Made by a program: the position numbers and the translations under genes. From NCBI GenBank assembly GCA_029938635.1, contig JAOZUQ010000008.1, positions 2,534 to 64,813 of the forward strand: a stretch of DNA of 62,280 nucleotides. Reading direction: 5' to 3'. A model generated the notes under the pieces. The model did no database searches. It saw only the letters and a list, made by a program, of their open reading frames with translations, and was not told the DNA's origin. Shown here piece by piece: positions 54,325 through 62,280 of the stretch. Numbering within the stretch: position 1 is the first letter of the stretch; each line of letters opens with the position of its first letter. Source of the stretch: Candidatus Aminicenantota bacterium. GTDB lineage: Bacteria; Acidobacteriota; Aminicenantia; UBA2199.

Positions 54325-55605
54325 ATGAAAAATTTCCTAAAGGCCTTTTCAGTATTTTCAGTGTTATTTATTTTTATGTTTATTTCTATAAACGGTCAGA
54401 ATAAAGTTGTTTACAAAAAGAAAACCAAGTTCCCGGTGTTGGATTCCATAAAGAAAGAGAGGACAAAGAAAGCAGATGAGAAAAAGAAGATAACCGGTAT
54501 CATAATCGAAAAAAATAAAAAAACAGAGAAAAATAATGATGATAACGAAAGGACATTGTCAACCGATCTCAAAGGTGTTTTCCCTCCCGCATCAATAAAT
54601 AGTTTTAATTCAGTTTTTCATTTCAAACCTGTAGCTCAATACTATACAAGCACATGCTGGAGTTTCTCAGCTACATCATTCTATGAATCGGAAATATTCA
54701 GGATCCACAAAAAGAAGATCAAACTTTCGGAGATGTGGACTGTATATTATGAACTATTGGCGAAAACAAAAAGATATATCGAAGAGAGAGGCCATTCTTT
54801 TATCTCAGGAGGCGGGGAAACAAATAGTGTAAGCAGGATTTGGAAAGAATATGGTGTTGTACCGGCAGAGGCATATACAGCTCTTCTGGAAAAGAACAGA
54901 AAGCATGATCATATCCCTGTCATGAATGAGATCGAAAAATATCTTGATTTTATAAAAGAGAACGATCTGTGGAATGTGAAAGAAAATTTAGCTCATATCA
55001 AGCTCATACTTAACAAACATCTGGGTACTCCCCCTGTTTCATTCAAACATGAAGGAAAAACATATGAACCGAAAACCTTCTTTAAAGAAGTTGTGAGGCT
55101 TAATATGGACGATTACTACTCTATTATGTCAACAAAATATTTTCCATTCTACTCAAAACATGAGTTTAAGGTCCCGGATAACTGGTGGCATAGCAAAGAT
55201 TATCTGAATTTGCCGCTGGACGTGTGGTATGACGTGATCAGAAAGTCTATCAAAAGAGGATATTCCATAGTTATCGGAGGAGATGTTTCAGAGCCGGGGA
55301 AAGTAGGAGTATCGGATATTTCATTCATCCCCTCTTTTGACATTCCGGAAAGATATATAAACCAGGATTCAAGAGAGTTCAGGATCTATAATAAAACCAC
55401 CGATGATGATCATGGTATCCATCTCGTCGGCTATAAGAAAAAAGCCGGAAAAGACTGGTTTCTTATTAAGGATTCAGGGAGGTCAGCCAGACTCGGGAAG
55501 TTTAAAGGGTACTATTTTTTCCGGGGAGATTTTGTAAAATTGAAAATGCTGACATTTACGATCCATAAAGATATGCTTAAAAATATACTCCCGAAAGTTA
55601 AATAG
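54325..55605 (+). CDS. Exported papain-like (C1/bleomycin-hydrolase type) cysteine peptidase
   Basis: 426 residues: a signal peptide (about 1-25), a Lys-rich linker (30-75), then a C1B-type core. The catalytic Cys lies in YTSTCWSFSATSF after a Gln (VAQYY), and the His in DDHGIHLVGY. The third member, normally Asn in NSWG, appears as Asp in IKDSGRS, and the usual Trp is missing. The middle segment (about 150-290) is the helical insert of bleomycin hydrolase/PepC relatives. Export differs from cytoplasmic PepC. It starts a plus-strand run with surface-glycan genes. AAGGAGTG precedes the ATG. Activity is likely but the Asn change needs testing. Confidence 0.85.
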   Translation: MKNFLKAFSVFSVLFIFMFISINGQNKVVYKKKTKFPVLDSIKKERTKKADEKKKITGIIIEKNKKTEKNNDDNERTLSTDLKGVFPPASINSFNSVFHFKPVAQYYTSTCWSFSATSFYESEIFRIHKKKIKLSEMWTVYYELLAKTKRYIEERGHSFISGGGETNSVSRIWKEYGVVPAEAYTALLEKNRKHDHIPVMNEIEKYLDFIKENDLWNVKENLAHIKLILNKHLGTPPVSFKHEGKTYEPKTFFKEVVRLNMDDYYSIMSTKYFPFYSKHEFKVPDNWWHSKDYLNLPLDVWYDVIRKSIKRGYSIVIGGDVSEPGKVGVSDISFIPSFDIPERYINQDSREFRIYNKTTDDDHGIHLVGYKKKAGKDWFLIKDSGRSARLGKFKGYYFFRGDFVKLKMLTFTIHKDMLKNILPKVK

Positions 55606-55618
55606 TAACTGATCTATT

Positions 55619-57421
55619 ATGACAGACAGAAAAAATATTCTTAAAGAAGTTTTTTACTTTTTATCTCTAACGATTCTGCTGGCATTTTTTCTGACCTGCC
55701 TGTTCTTCCCTTACAACTCAATTATTGCTAACAGATTTTTGAAGTTCGGTTTTTACCAGTCGGTATTATTTGAATTTTTTAAAATATTTTTTCCTTTCAT
55801 TCAGATAAGCATTCCACTGGTATTCACAGGCTATTTCACCCACAAGACATTGTCAACATTGTCAAATATCAATATAAAAAAAACTATAAGAAACATCTTT
55901 GTCACTTTGAATATTGTAGTAATAGCCGGGGGAATTTCACTATCCATATTAATTGCTGCAAACAGAAATTATCCTGCCGGATCATCACTTATGCTATTAA
56001 TTGGAGGATGTTTCATATTCATAATAATTACCCTCTATTCTTTCAGGTTTACAAAAAAGAGTATCAGGAAAGCTATCTACCTCGCAGCTCTGACAATTTT
56101 TTTCCTAGTTACCATCCTGTTTACTTTATTCAATAATAATAGAAACTCAAAAAGTCCTAACATCCTGTTTATAGTTGTTGATACTCTCAGGTCCGATCAC
56201 ACATCAATAGAGAATCCGAAACTCGGAACAACCGGATATCTTAAAGATACCCTCCTTCCCGATTCTGTTTATTTCAGCAAAGGTTATTCAAACTCACCCT
56301 GGACTCTCCCCTCTATATCATCAATGATCACATCAAGGTATCCGTCACAATTAGGAATCAGGAATCTTATTTCAAAGATTGATGAGGAAGATTTCACGAT
56401 TACCGAATTAATGAGAGAGGAGGGGTACAGGACCGGAGCAGTGATCAGTCATATCCTTCTGAAAGAGAGTTACGGAATATCTCAGGGATTTGATTATTTC
56501 AATGACCGAAATATTTCCGGTGAATTCGGAAATCATATTGCGATCAGCTCTCCTGGTGTTACTAAAGACGCAATTAATTTTATTCAGGCAAAAAAAGGGG
56601 GAAAATTCTTCCTGTTCCTCCACTATTTCGACCCTCACTATATATATCTGGATCATGAAAAAGAGACAGGATATAAAGGGAAGTTCAGGTCCAAAGATAT
56701 AAGTTACCTGAGAGAGCAGATAAGAAATGATGAATATTCAGGAAGAGATACAGAGTATCTGAAGTATTGCTATAACACTGAAATAAGGTTTACCGATCTT
56801 TATATCGGGAAAGTTATCAATGAACTTAAAAGATCAGGCATATATAAAAATACAATTATAATTTTTACTTCGGATCACGGAGAGGAGTTTGTCGAAAGAG
56901 GATGGCTGGGGCATAGTACAACTCTTTACAGAGAGCAGACAGGTGTTCCGATAATAATCAAACCTGTAGACAAAACACATCTCAGCCTGAGAAGTTTTGA
57001 AAATATACCGGTATCAAACATAGACCTGGTCCCAACATTAATATCGATGGCAGGCCTTAAAAGAATGCCGGGCATTTCAGGAAAAGATCTTTTTAGTTCA
57101 GACCCGGGTAACCATACTTTCTTCGGTGAAGTTTCTCAAAAAGAGTTCGGTTCTGACATCGAACTTATTTCCGTAATATGGCAAAACTGGAAAATGATAA
57201 AGGATTTAAAAAGTAATCGTTTCGAACTTTATAACATTAATGAGGATATCGATGAAAAGGAGAATATAATCGGGAGCGCTCCAAACATAAGTTCCAAGCT
57301 CAAATTGAAAATCCAGAAATGGCTCAAGAATATGAGAAAACCAGGAACTAAAGGGAAAAAGAGACGTTCGCTTTCAGACAGCGAAAGGGAGAAATTAAGA
57401 ACTCTCGGATATATAAATTAG
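55619..57421 (+). CDS. Membrane-anchored sulfatase-fold protein with Thr nucleophile
   Basis: 600 residues: about five N-terminal membrane helices (to residue 172), then a periplasmic sulfatase/alkaline-phosphatase domain with FIVVDTLRSDHT (Asp188), SPWTLPSISSMITSRYP, FTSDHGEEF and LGHSTTLYREQ. As in the paralogue at 3844, Thr (229) replaces the formylglycine cysteine (T-L-P-S-I). The LtaS-like design of helices plus such a domain points to a phosphoglycerol- or phosphoethanolamine-type transferase or hydrolase acting on surface polymers. The ending LRTLGYIN is shared with the paralogue. It lies 13 bases after the peptidase gene and 15 before the GT-C gene. Confidence 0.85.
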   Translation: MTDRKNILKEVFYFLSLTILLAFFLTCLFFPYNSIIANRFLKFGFYQSVLFEFFKIFFPFIQISIPLVFTGYFTHKTLSTLSNINIKKTIRNIFVTLNIVVIAGGISLSILIAANRNYPAGSSLMLLIGGCFIFIIITLYSFRFTKKSIRKAIYLAALTIFFLVTILFTLFNNNRNSKSPNILFIVVDTLRSDHTSIENPKLGTTGYLKDTLLPDSVYFSKGYSNSPWTLPSISSMITSRYPSQLGIRNLISKIDEEDFTITELMREEGYRTGAVISHILLKESYGISQGFDYFNDRNISGEFGNHIAISSPGVTKDAINFIQAKKGGKFFLFLHYFDPHYIYLDHEKETGYKGKFRSKDISYLREQIRNDEYSGRDTEYLKYCYNTEIRFTDLYIGKVINELKRSGIYKNTIIIFTSDHGEEFVERGWLGHSTTLYREQTGVPIIIKPVDKTHLSLRSFENIPVSNIDLVPTLISMAGLKRMPGISGKDLFSSDPGNHTFFGEVSQKEFGSDIELISVIWQNWKMIKDLKSNRFELYNINEDIDEKENIIGSAPNISSKLKLKIQKWLKNMRKPGTKGKKRRSLSDSEREKLRTLGYIN

Positions 57422-57436
57422 AATATCCTGCATAAT

Positions 57437-59836
57437 ATGAAAAAAATTCAAGGCCCCTTTCAACTATTAATAATATTCCTTTTACTGCTACTCGTTACAT
57501 TTATCACTTTATCAGTTTTACAATACAATAAGGACTCTTCATTCCCCGTTCATTCTGAACAGAGCAAGTTCAAGTCCGACTTTGTACATGCAATTGATAA
57601 TTCGCAAATTTACAGCAAAGATCTTTCAAAAAAGGAAAATTATATAGCTTATTCAACTTATTCATATCTCGGTCAGGGAGAGTATACAGCTACTTTCAGT
57701 TTCAGAGGGACTGAAAAAGAGAGTACCGAATGTATACTCGAGATCGTTTCTGAGAAAGGGAAAAAAGTTGAGATCAGGTCTGATAGGAGAAAGATCTCAG
57801 GAGAATCTGTTCTCCACCTTACATTCAGTCTGAGTGAAGAAACAGAAATTGAGCCCAGAGTCAGGTATATTGAAGGATCAAAAAATATTATATTGCTGAA
57901 AGTTGCAATTGAGAGAACAAAATATATTTTTCCTGCATGGAAAATTTTTTTGAGAACTCTATACCTGATTCCGATATTTTTCCTTTCACTTCTATCATTT
58001 TATTTTGCGTTGAACGATGATGAGAGATGGCGGTCATATCTGGCAGTATTCCTCACTTATACCGGAATTTTTCTTATAATCAAATTTGCATGGATGTCTG
58101 AAGATGCACTTATAACATTGAGACATGTTGATAATTTTCTCTCCGGAAATGGAGCAGTTTTTAATCCCGGGGAGAGGGTTGAGGGATATACTCACACTTT
58201 ATGGTTCTGGCTGATTGCTTTGTTAAGATCGATAGGTTTCCCTCCCAAAGGGGCAATGGTGCTTCCCGGTGTTATGTTCTCTGCTGTCTCACTTTACCTC
58301 CTCTTTTTTGTTCTATGGAGAGGGGCTGACAAAAAAGTAGTGGTCAGCTTTAGCGGTGCTTTACTAATCGGAATGAGTTCATTCATTGATTTCGGGACAA
58401 GCGGCCTCGAGAGTTCTCTCTCATATCTGCTCCTGATCATATTTGCAATTTTTATTTCAAGAGGATGGTGGGAAAAACGCCCGGCAATTCTTGGTCTTGT
58501 GGTCACATTAATGACTTTTAACAGGCCTGATTTCGGTATCTTCCTTATCTTCGGTCTTGTTTTTTATACTTTTTACTACTTCAGGAAAAGGATCCGATTG
58601 AAAACTATTTTATTGTACGGATCACCTCCGGCTATTCTCCTCGGGATTTATGAGATATTCAGGATGGGATATTACGGATCTGTCTTCCCGAATCCGTTCT
58701 TTGCAAAATCTGGAAGTTCGTCATATTTTTCTCAGGGAGTTCTCTATCTTGGTGATCTTATAAAAGGGAGCACATTTCTTATTATAATAGTACTTGCATT
58801 ATTAGTTCTCCTGCTAAAAAGAAAGGAAGTTGATTTCCCTGCAAGAATCTGGATCCTCGGAGCAGGCTTATTCTACGGATTTTTTGTTATTCGCGGGGGA
58901 GGAGATTTCATGCATGGCAGGTTTCTCCTGCCTGCTGTTATCCTGATCGCTATCTCATCCTCGGGAGCATTTGACAGTTTCTTTAATAAGAGCACTTTGA
59001 TGCGAACCGCCGCAGTCTTTTTGATTATCGCTGCACTTCTTATTTCAATCTCTGTCATACCCGTTCAGAAACGGGGAGCTAGAATCTACAACCATGGTAT
59101 TGCTGATGAGCGCTTTACTTTCTACGGGAATAAGATATTCCCTTTAGCACAATTAATGGATGACAACCATATATTCATGTGGAAAACGATCGGGAATAAT
59201 TATAATCACCTTACAAAGAGAGCAAAAAAGAAAATAAAAGTTGCATATCATACTGTCGGTTTCATCGGATATTATTCAGGACCAAGAGTGAATGTAGTAG
59301 ACCGGCTGGGGCTGACAGATCCGGTATTGGCCAGAAGAAAGATCGAAAAAAGGGGAAGGCCCGGACACGAGAAATCAGCACCTTTCGGTTATCTGGTTTA
59401 CAGGGAACTCACTTTTGGAGAAACACCGTTCAGGATATGGAATGAACTTGCAGGAACAAGTTATGGCGTTTTATGGGATCTCTCCAGAGGAACTTTAAGC
59501 AGGTTCGCCTTCTTCCTTGACAGGGATTTTAAATCCCGGCTTGACTCCGGTATCATCGATTTTCTCAATGACCTCAAAAGTGATACTAAGATACCAAACG
59601 CAGATCTTTTGTTTTTCCTTAAAAATTTCTGGTATCCATTTGCCTCCCCTGAGGGAAAAGAAATTTTTAATTCACAATATGATGAAAAAACTATTATTAA
59701 AAATTCAGATTCTCTGATATGGATCAAAAAGAATGAAGAGCAGATTAAAAAGTGGGATTCTGTCATAAAAGGCAAACTGACAAAAGAAAAATTTATGAAG
59801 AACATTGTCTTTGCCATAAAAGATTTTCTTCACTAA
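57437..59836 (+). CDS. GT-C glycosyltransferase (arabinofuranosyltransferase-like) with N-terminal beta domain
   Basis: 799 residues. After one membrane helix (about 8-28) comes a beta-rich region of 130 residues (35-160) outside the membrane. A second helix at 172-191 then leads into the GT-C core. The core has WMSEDALITLRHVDNFLSG (acidic pair at 222-223) followed by GAVFNPGERVEGYTHTLWFW, the hallmark loop of AftB-like and related lipid-linked sugar transferases, and about ten further helices. The tail from residue 540 is soluble. It adds a sugar to a surface glycan; donor and acceptor unknown. The N-terminal beta domain is not part of the usual family. Confidence 0.82.
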   Translation: MKKIQGPFQLLIIFLLLLLVTFITLSVLQYNKDSSFPVHSEQSKFKSDFVHAIDNSQIYSKDLSKKENYIAYSTYSYLGQGEYTATFSFRGTEKESTECILEIVSEKGKKVEIRSDRRKISGESVLHLTFSLSEETEIEPRVRYIEGSKNIILLKVAIERTKYIFPAWKIFLRTLYLIPIFFLSLLSFYFALNDDERWRSYLAVFLTYTGIFLIIKFAWMSEDALITLRHVDNFLSGNGAVFNPGERVEGYTHTLWFWLIALLRSIGFPPKGAMVLPGVMFSAVSLYLLFFVLWRGADKKVVVSFSGALLIGMSSFIDFGTSGLESSLSYLLLIIFAIFISRGWWEKRPAILGLVVTLMTFNRPDFGIFLIFGLVFYTFYYFRKRIRLKTILLYGSPPAILLGIYEIFRMGYYGSVFPNPFFAKSGSSSYFSQGVLYLGDLIKGSTFLIIIVLALLVLLLKRKEVDFPARIWILGAGLFYGFFVIRGGGDFMHGRFLLPAVILIAISSSGAFDSFFNKSTLMRTAAVFLIIAALLISISVIPVQKRGARIYNHGIADERFTFYGNKIFPLAQLMDDNHIFMWKTIGNNYNHLTKRAKKKIKVAYHTVGFIGYYSGPRVNVVDRLGLTDPVLARRKIEKRGRPGHEKSAPFGYLVYRELTFGETPFRIWNELAGTSYGVLWDLSRGTLSRFAFFLDRDFKSRLDSGIIDFLNDLKSDTKIPNADLLFFLKNFWYPFASPEGKEIFNSQYDEKTIIKNSDSLIWIKKNEEQIKKWDSVIKGKLTKEKFMKNIVFAIKDFLH

Positions 59837-59846
59837 AGGAGTTCAT

Positions 59847-60860
59847 ATGAAAAAAAAAATTATTATCATACTTGCGTTTTTTATATCCACATTGCTGGCT
59901 TCACCTTCAACTTTCATACTTGAAGAAGTGAATGAACCAAAAACTCTTAATGTCTTCGGGGATAAACTTATTATAAGTGAAAGTGAATCAATTTTGATCT
60001 ATTCACTTTCAGGTAAAAAACTCATAAAAAAATTCGGGAAGAATGGTGAAGGCCCCGGAGAATTTAAATTAGGGCACGGTGCAGGAAGCCTTAAGATAGA
60101 TATAGCCGGGAATAAACTAATAGTAAACAGTGGAGGGAAACTTTCATGGTTCACTTCGGAAGGAGTTTTTATTAGAGAAAAAAAGATTCCACCAATGTCC
60201 TACATAATTCCTGTCAAAGACAATTATATCGGAAACTGCCTGGCTCCGGTAGAAGGAAATTTTCCATCCCTTTCGGTTTGTCTTTTTGATGTTAATATGA
60301 AAAAGAGTAGTTTGATTTTTAATAGCGCGGTCCCGGTGGGAATGGGTGCTAAGATCATGGTCCCCTCTTACAAATTCATCTACCGTGTTTACAAAGATAA
60401 TATTTATCTATCTGCAGGAAAAGAAAAAATCAAAATTATGATCCTGGACAATTCAGGAAAAAACATAGGTAATATTGATCTGAGAGATTCCGGATTAAAG
60501 GTTGATGAAAAATTTAAAAAGAGGGTATTTGATTTTTACAAGAATGATCCGGTTTATAAAAATTATTGGGCATATATGAAACGGAACATGTACTTCCCGG
60601 AATATTTCCCTGGACTTAAGGACATGAAAATTAATGATGATAAGATCTATATCCAAACCTATAAAATAAAAGAAGAAAAATTCGAATGGATAATAACCGA
60701 TCTCACCGGGAAGATCCTGAAAAAAGTATTCCTCCCACAGAATATCGAATCTGCGATTGCTTACTCCCCTATCACAATTTCAGAAGGGAAATATTACTAC
60801 CTTAAGGAAGATATTGAAGAAGAAACATGGGAACTCCATAGAGTAGATCTCGGATTATAA
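59847..60860 (+). CDS. Exported 6-bladed beta-propeller protein
   Basis: 337 residues with a signal peptide (about 1-18) and strand-rich repeats. IKKFGKNGEGPGEFK is the motif of the 6-bladed beta-propeller family common in Bacteroidota and Aminicenantia. Later blades read GNKLIVNSGGKLSWF and NDDKIYIQTYKI. Such proteins serve as binding platforms in the periplasm or at the surface; none of known function was recognised. AAAGGAG precedes the ATG. It follows the GT-C gene by ten bases and has a paralogue at 61807. Confidence 0.8.
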   Translation: MKKKIIIILAFFISTLLASPSTFILEEVNEPKTLNVFGDKLIISESESILIYSLSGKKLIKKFGKNGEGPGEFKLGHGAGSLKIDIAGNKLIVNSGGKLSWFTSEGVFIREKKIPPMSYIIPVKDNYIGNCLAPVEGNFPSLSVCLFDVNMKKSSLIFNSAVPVGMGAKIMVPSYKFIYRVYKDNIYLSAGKEKIKIMILDNSGKNIGNIDLRDSGLKVDEKFKKRVFDFYKNDPVYKNYWAYMKRNMYFPEYFPGLKDMKINDDKIYIQTYKIKEEKFEWIITDLTGKILKKVFLPQNIESAIAYSPITISEGKYYYLKEDIEEETWELHRVDLGL

Positions 60861-60878
60861 GGTAAAGGAGAAACTATT

Positions 60879-61775
60879 ATGAAAAAAACTTTGATACCGT
60901 TAGTATTAATTCTGATTACCTGTCTGATATCTACTACCTTCTGTACCAAAGCTGAACAAAAGGACAATTTCAGTTTCATCTTCATGACCGATGTCCATTT
61001 AAAGCCTGAAAATAATGCCCCTGAAGGATTTAAAAAAGCAATTGCAAAGATCAATTCGCTTGAACCTGCTTTTGTTATATCAGGGGGAGATCAGATAGAC
61101 GATGCTCTTGAGCAAAGCTATGAAAGAGCGGATCTTCTTTTCAATATGTATTCGGAAATTGTGAAAAATCTGGAAATGCCGATCTATAACGTTCTTGGGA
61201 ATCACGACATTTTCGGTGTCTACAAGAGAAGCGGAGTTGACCCTGCTCATCCCGAGTTTGGGAAAAAAATGTTCGAAAAAAGGCTTAATAAAAAATACTA
61301 TTCTTTTGATCATAAAAGTTGGCATTTTATTATCCTTGATTCTATCAAACCGACCAGTGACGATTCATATATCGGCGAGATCGGTCCTGAGCAGTTGGGA
61401 TGGCTGAAGGGCCATCTCCTTGCCCTGGACAAAAAAGTCCCGGTTGTTATTGCATCCCATGCAGCATTTCACACAATAATGCCGCAGATCGATAACCGAT
61501 TCAAATATGAAAAATTTACCGTGCAGAATGCTCAGGAAGTTCTGAAACTTTTCAAAGACCATAATCTGAAATTTGTACTGCAGGGACATGTTCACAACTA
61601 TGAAGCGATCTTCTCTCATGGTATCTGGTTCATTTCCGGCGGGGCAGTAAGTGCCAATTGGTGGGAAGGGCAGCTGCACGGAATGGAAGAAGGATTTGTA
61701 GAATTCAAAATTACCGGAGAAAAATTTACCTGGGAATATATCGACTATAACTGGGAAGTACCTGAAAAAAAATAG
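60879..61775 (+). CDS. Exported calcineurin-like metallophosphoesterase
   Basis: 298 residues: a signal segment ending near Cys22 (possibly a lipoprotein, though the lipobox STTFC is poor), then the five metallophosphoesterase blocks FMTDVHLKPE, SGGDQIDD, NVLGNHDIFG, IASHAAFHT and LQGHVHNYE, giving all metal ligands. It cleaves phosphate mono- or diesters outside the cytoplasm. In this context, with Thr-type sulfatase-fold proteins and GT-C genes, phosphodiesters of surface polymers are possible substrates. AAAGGAG precedes the ATG. Sits between two beta-propeller genes. Confidence 0.9.
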   Translation: MKKTLIPLVLILITCLISTTFCTKAEQKDNFSFIFMTDVHLKPENNAPEGFKKAIAKINSLEPAFVISGGDQIDDALEQSYERADLLFNMYSEIVKNLEMPIYNVLGNHDIFGVYKRSGVDPAHPEFGKKMFEKRLNKKYYSFDHKSWHFIILDSIKPTSDDSYIGEIGPEQLGWLKGHLLALDKKVPVVIASHAAFHTIMPQIDNRFKYEKFTVQNAQEVLKLFKDHNLKFVLQGHVHNYEAIFSHGIWFISGGAVSANWWEGQLHGMEEGFVEFKITGEKFTWEYIDYNWEVPEKK

Positions 61776-61806
61776 TAATAAATATTTTAAATAAAAAGGA
61801 GGAAAG

Positions 61807-62280
61807 ATGAGGAAAATAATTTTATCCGTTTTTCTTATTAGTATATTAATATCTTATATATTTTCTTCAACAAAAATATCTTTAGAATTCCTTACAAAAC
61901 CGGATACACTGGTTGTCAGCGAAAACATCATTTATATTTCTAATTTTCCGGTCGTTTATCTTCTTTCACCTGAAAGCTTCAATGTTATAAAACAATTCGG
62001 GAAGAAGGGAGAAGGGCCGGAAGAATTCAAACAATTCATAAGATTCCATCTCGATAAGGACCATATCGTGATAAACAGCTCAGGAAAGATGTCATATTAT
62101 TCCAAGGACGGTGATTTTCTGAACGAAAAAAAACTTCCCGGTAATAATGTGTTCAAACCTGTCGGGGAGAACTATGCCGGATATAGATTGGGAGATGATA
62201 AAAAAACACGGGAAAGTTTTGTAGCCATAGATATTTTTGATCATGTTTATGTTGCTACAACAATCAAAGAAGCTAGAGAA
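61807..62280 (+). CDS. Exported 6-bladed beta-propeller protein, partial (cut by right edge)
   Basis: 158 codons are visible from ATG 61807 with GGAGGAAAG in front, open to the edge. A signal peptide (about 1-20) is followed by strand repeats with IKQFGKKGEGPEEFKQF and HIVINSSGKMSYYSKDG. It is a diverged paralogue of the protein at 59847 (shared pattern FGKxGEGPxEFK and xxVNSxGKxSxxxxxGxFxxEKK), so the family is expanding here. The 3' end lies beyond the window. Confidence 0.8.
   Translation, partial: MRKIILSVFLISILISYIFSSTKISLEFLTKPDTLVVSENIIYISNFPVVYLLSPESFNVIKQFGKKGEGPEEFKQFIRFHLDKDHIVINSSGKMSYYSKDGDFLNEKKLPGNNVFKPVGENYAGYRLGDDKKTRESFVAIDIFDHVYVATTIKEARE

Overview
The window reads as a piece of chromosome from an uncultured, AT-rich, diderm (Gram-negative) bacterium. 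A TonB-dependent receptor, a TolC-like outer-membrane protein, several lipoproteins and a MacA-MacB type efflux system show the double membrane. No marker gene here fixes the phylum. Three features point towards Acidobacteriota (Aminicenantia-like), Desulfobacterota-like or other candidate lineages rather than gamma-proteobacteria or Firmicutes: an F-type ATPase cluster with two b-type subunits and no a or c subunit; a MerR-like gene, tRNA-Pro and surE in a row; and 6-bladed beta-propeller proteins with the motif GKxGEGPxEF. This placement is inference.

Layout. 1-5160 (minus strand): a cell-surface module of a sulfatase-fold protein, a GT-C glycosyltransferase and a YfhO-like membrane protein cut by the left edge. 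5236-9830 (minus): esterase lipoprotein, YqaA/DedA protein, SurE, tRNA-Pro, MerR-like regulator and a C69 dipeptidase. 10126-11202: an M20/PepT-like peptidase whose 3' end is the left border of an 8.2-kb island (11203-19316) carrying radC, hsdR, fic, hsdM, hsdS and a pRiA4b-ORF3-like gene. A diverged second copy of the peptidase 3' end lies at the far border. 19444-24494: AtuA-like protein divergent from an archaeal-type HMG-CoA synthase, thiolase and DUF35 trio. 24545-27527: TonB receptor, strong stem-loops and a DUF4382 lipoprotein. 27744-35244: an FHA/sigma-54 activator followed by a five-gene acyl-CoA module (biotin carboxylase, carboxyltransferase, biotin carrier, acyl-CoA dehydrogenase, enoyl-CoA hydratase). 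35252-41053 (minus): ATP synthase genes. 41159-44696 (minus): membrane protein and nitronate monooxygenase-like protein. 44795-52351 (minus): two-component system plus tripartite efflux operon plus a small periplasmic protein. 52423-54247: S4-domain protein, EamA-like permease, zinc-ribbon protein, tRNA-Lys and tRNA-Glu. 54325-62280: a second surface module with a papain-like peptidase, membrane sulfatase-fold protein, GT-C protein, two beta-propeller proteins and a metallophosphoesterase.

How the genes work together. The acyl-CoA genes at 19.8-24.5 kb and 29.5-35.2 kb fit one theme: branched-chain acyl-CoA metabolism of the leucine or acyclic-terpene type. No HMG-CoA lyase is visible, so the HMG-CoA synthase/thiolase complex could close the route. 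The two-component system, its efflux operon and the FHA regulator share a candidate DNA site. The most unusual structure is the restriction-modification island captured at the 3' end of a peptidase gene, with no recombinase visible inside it.
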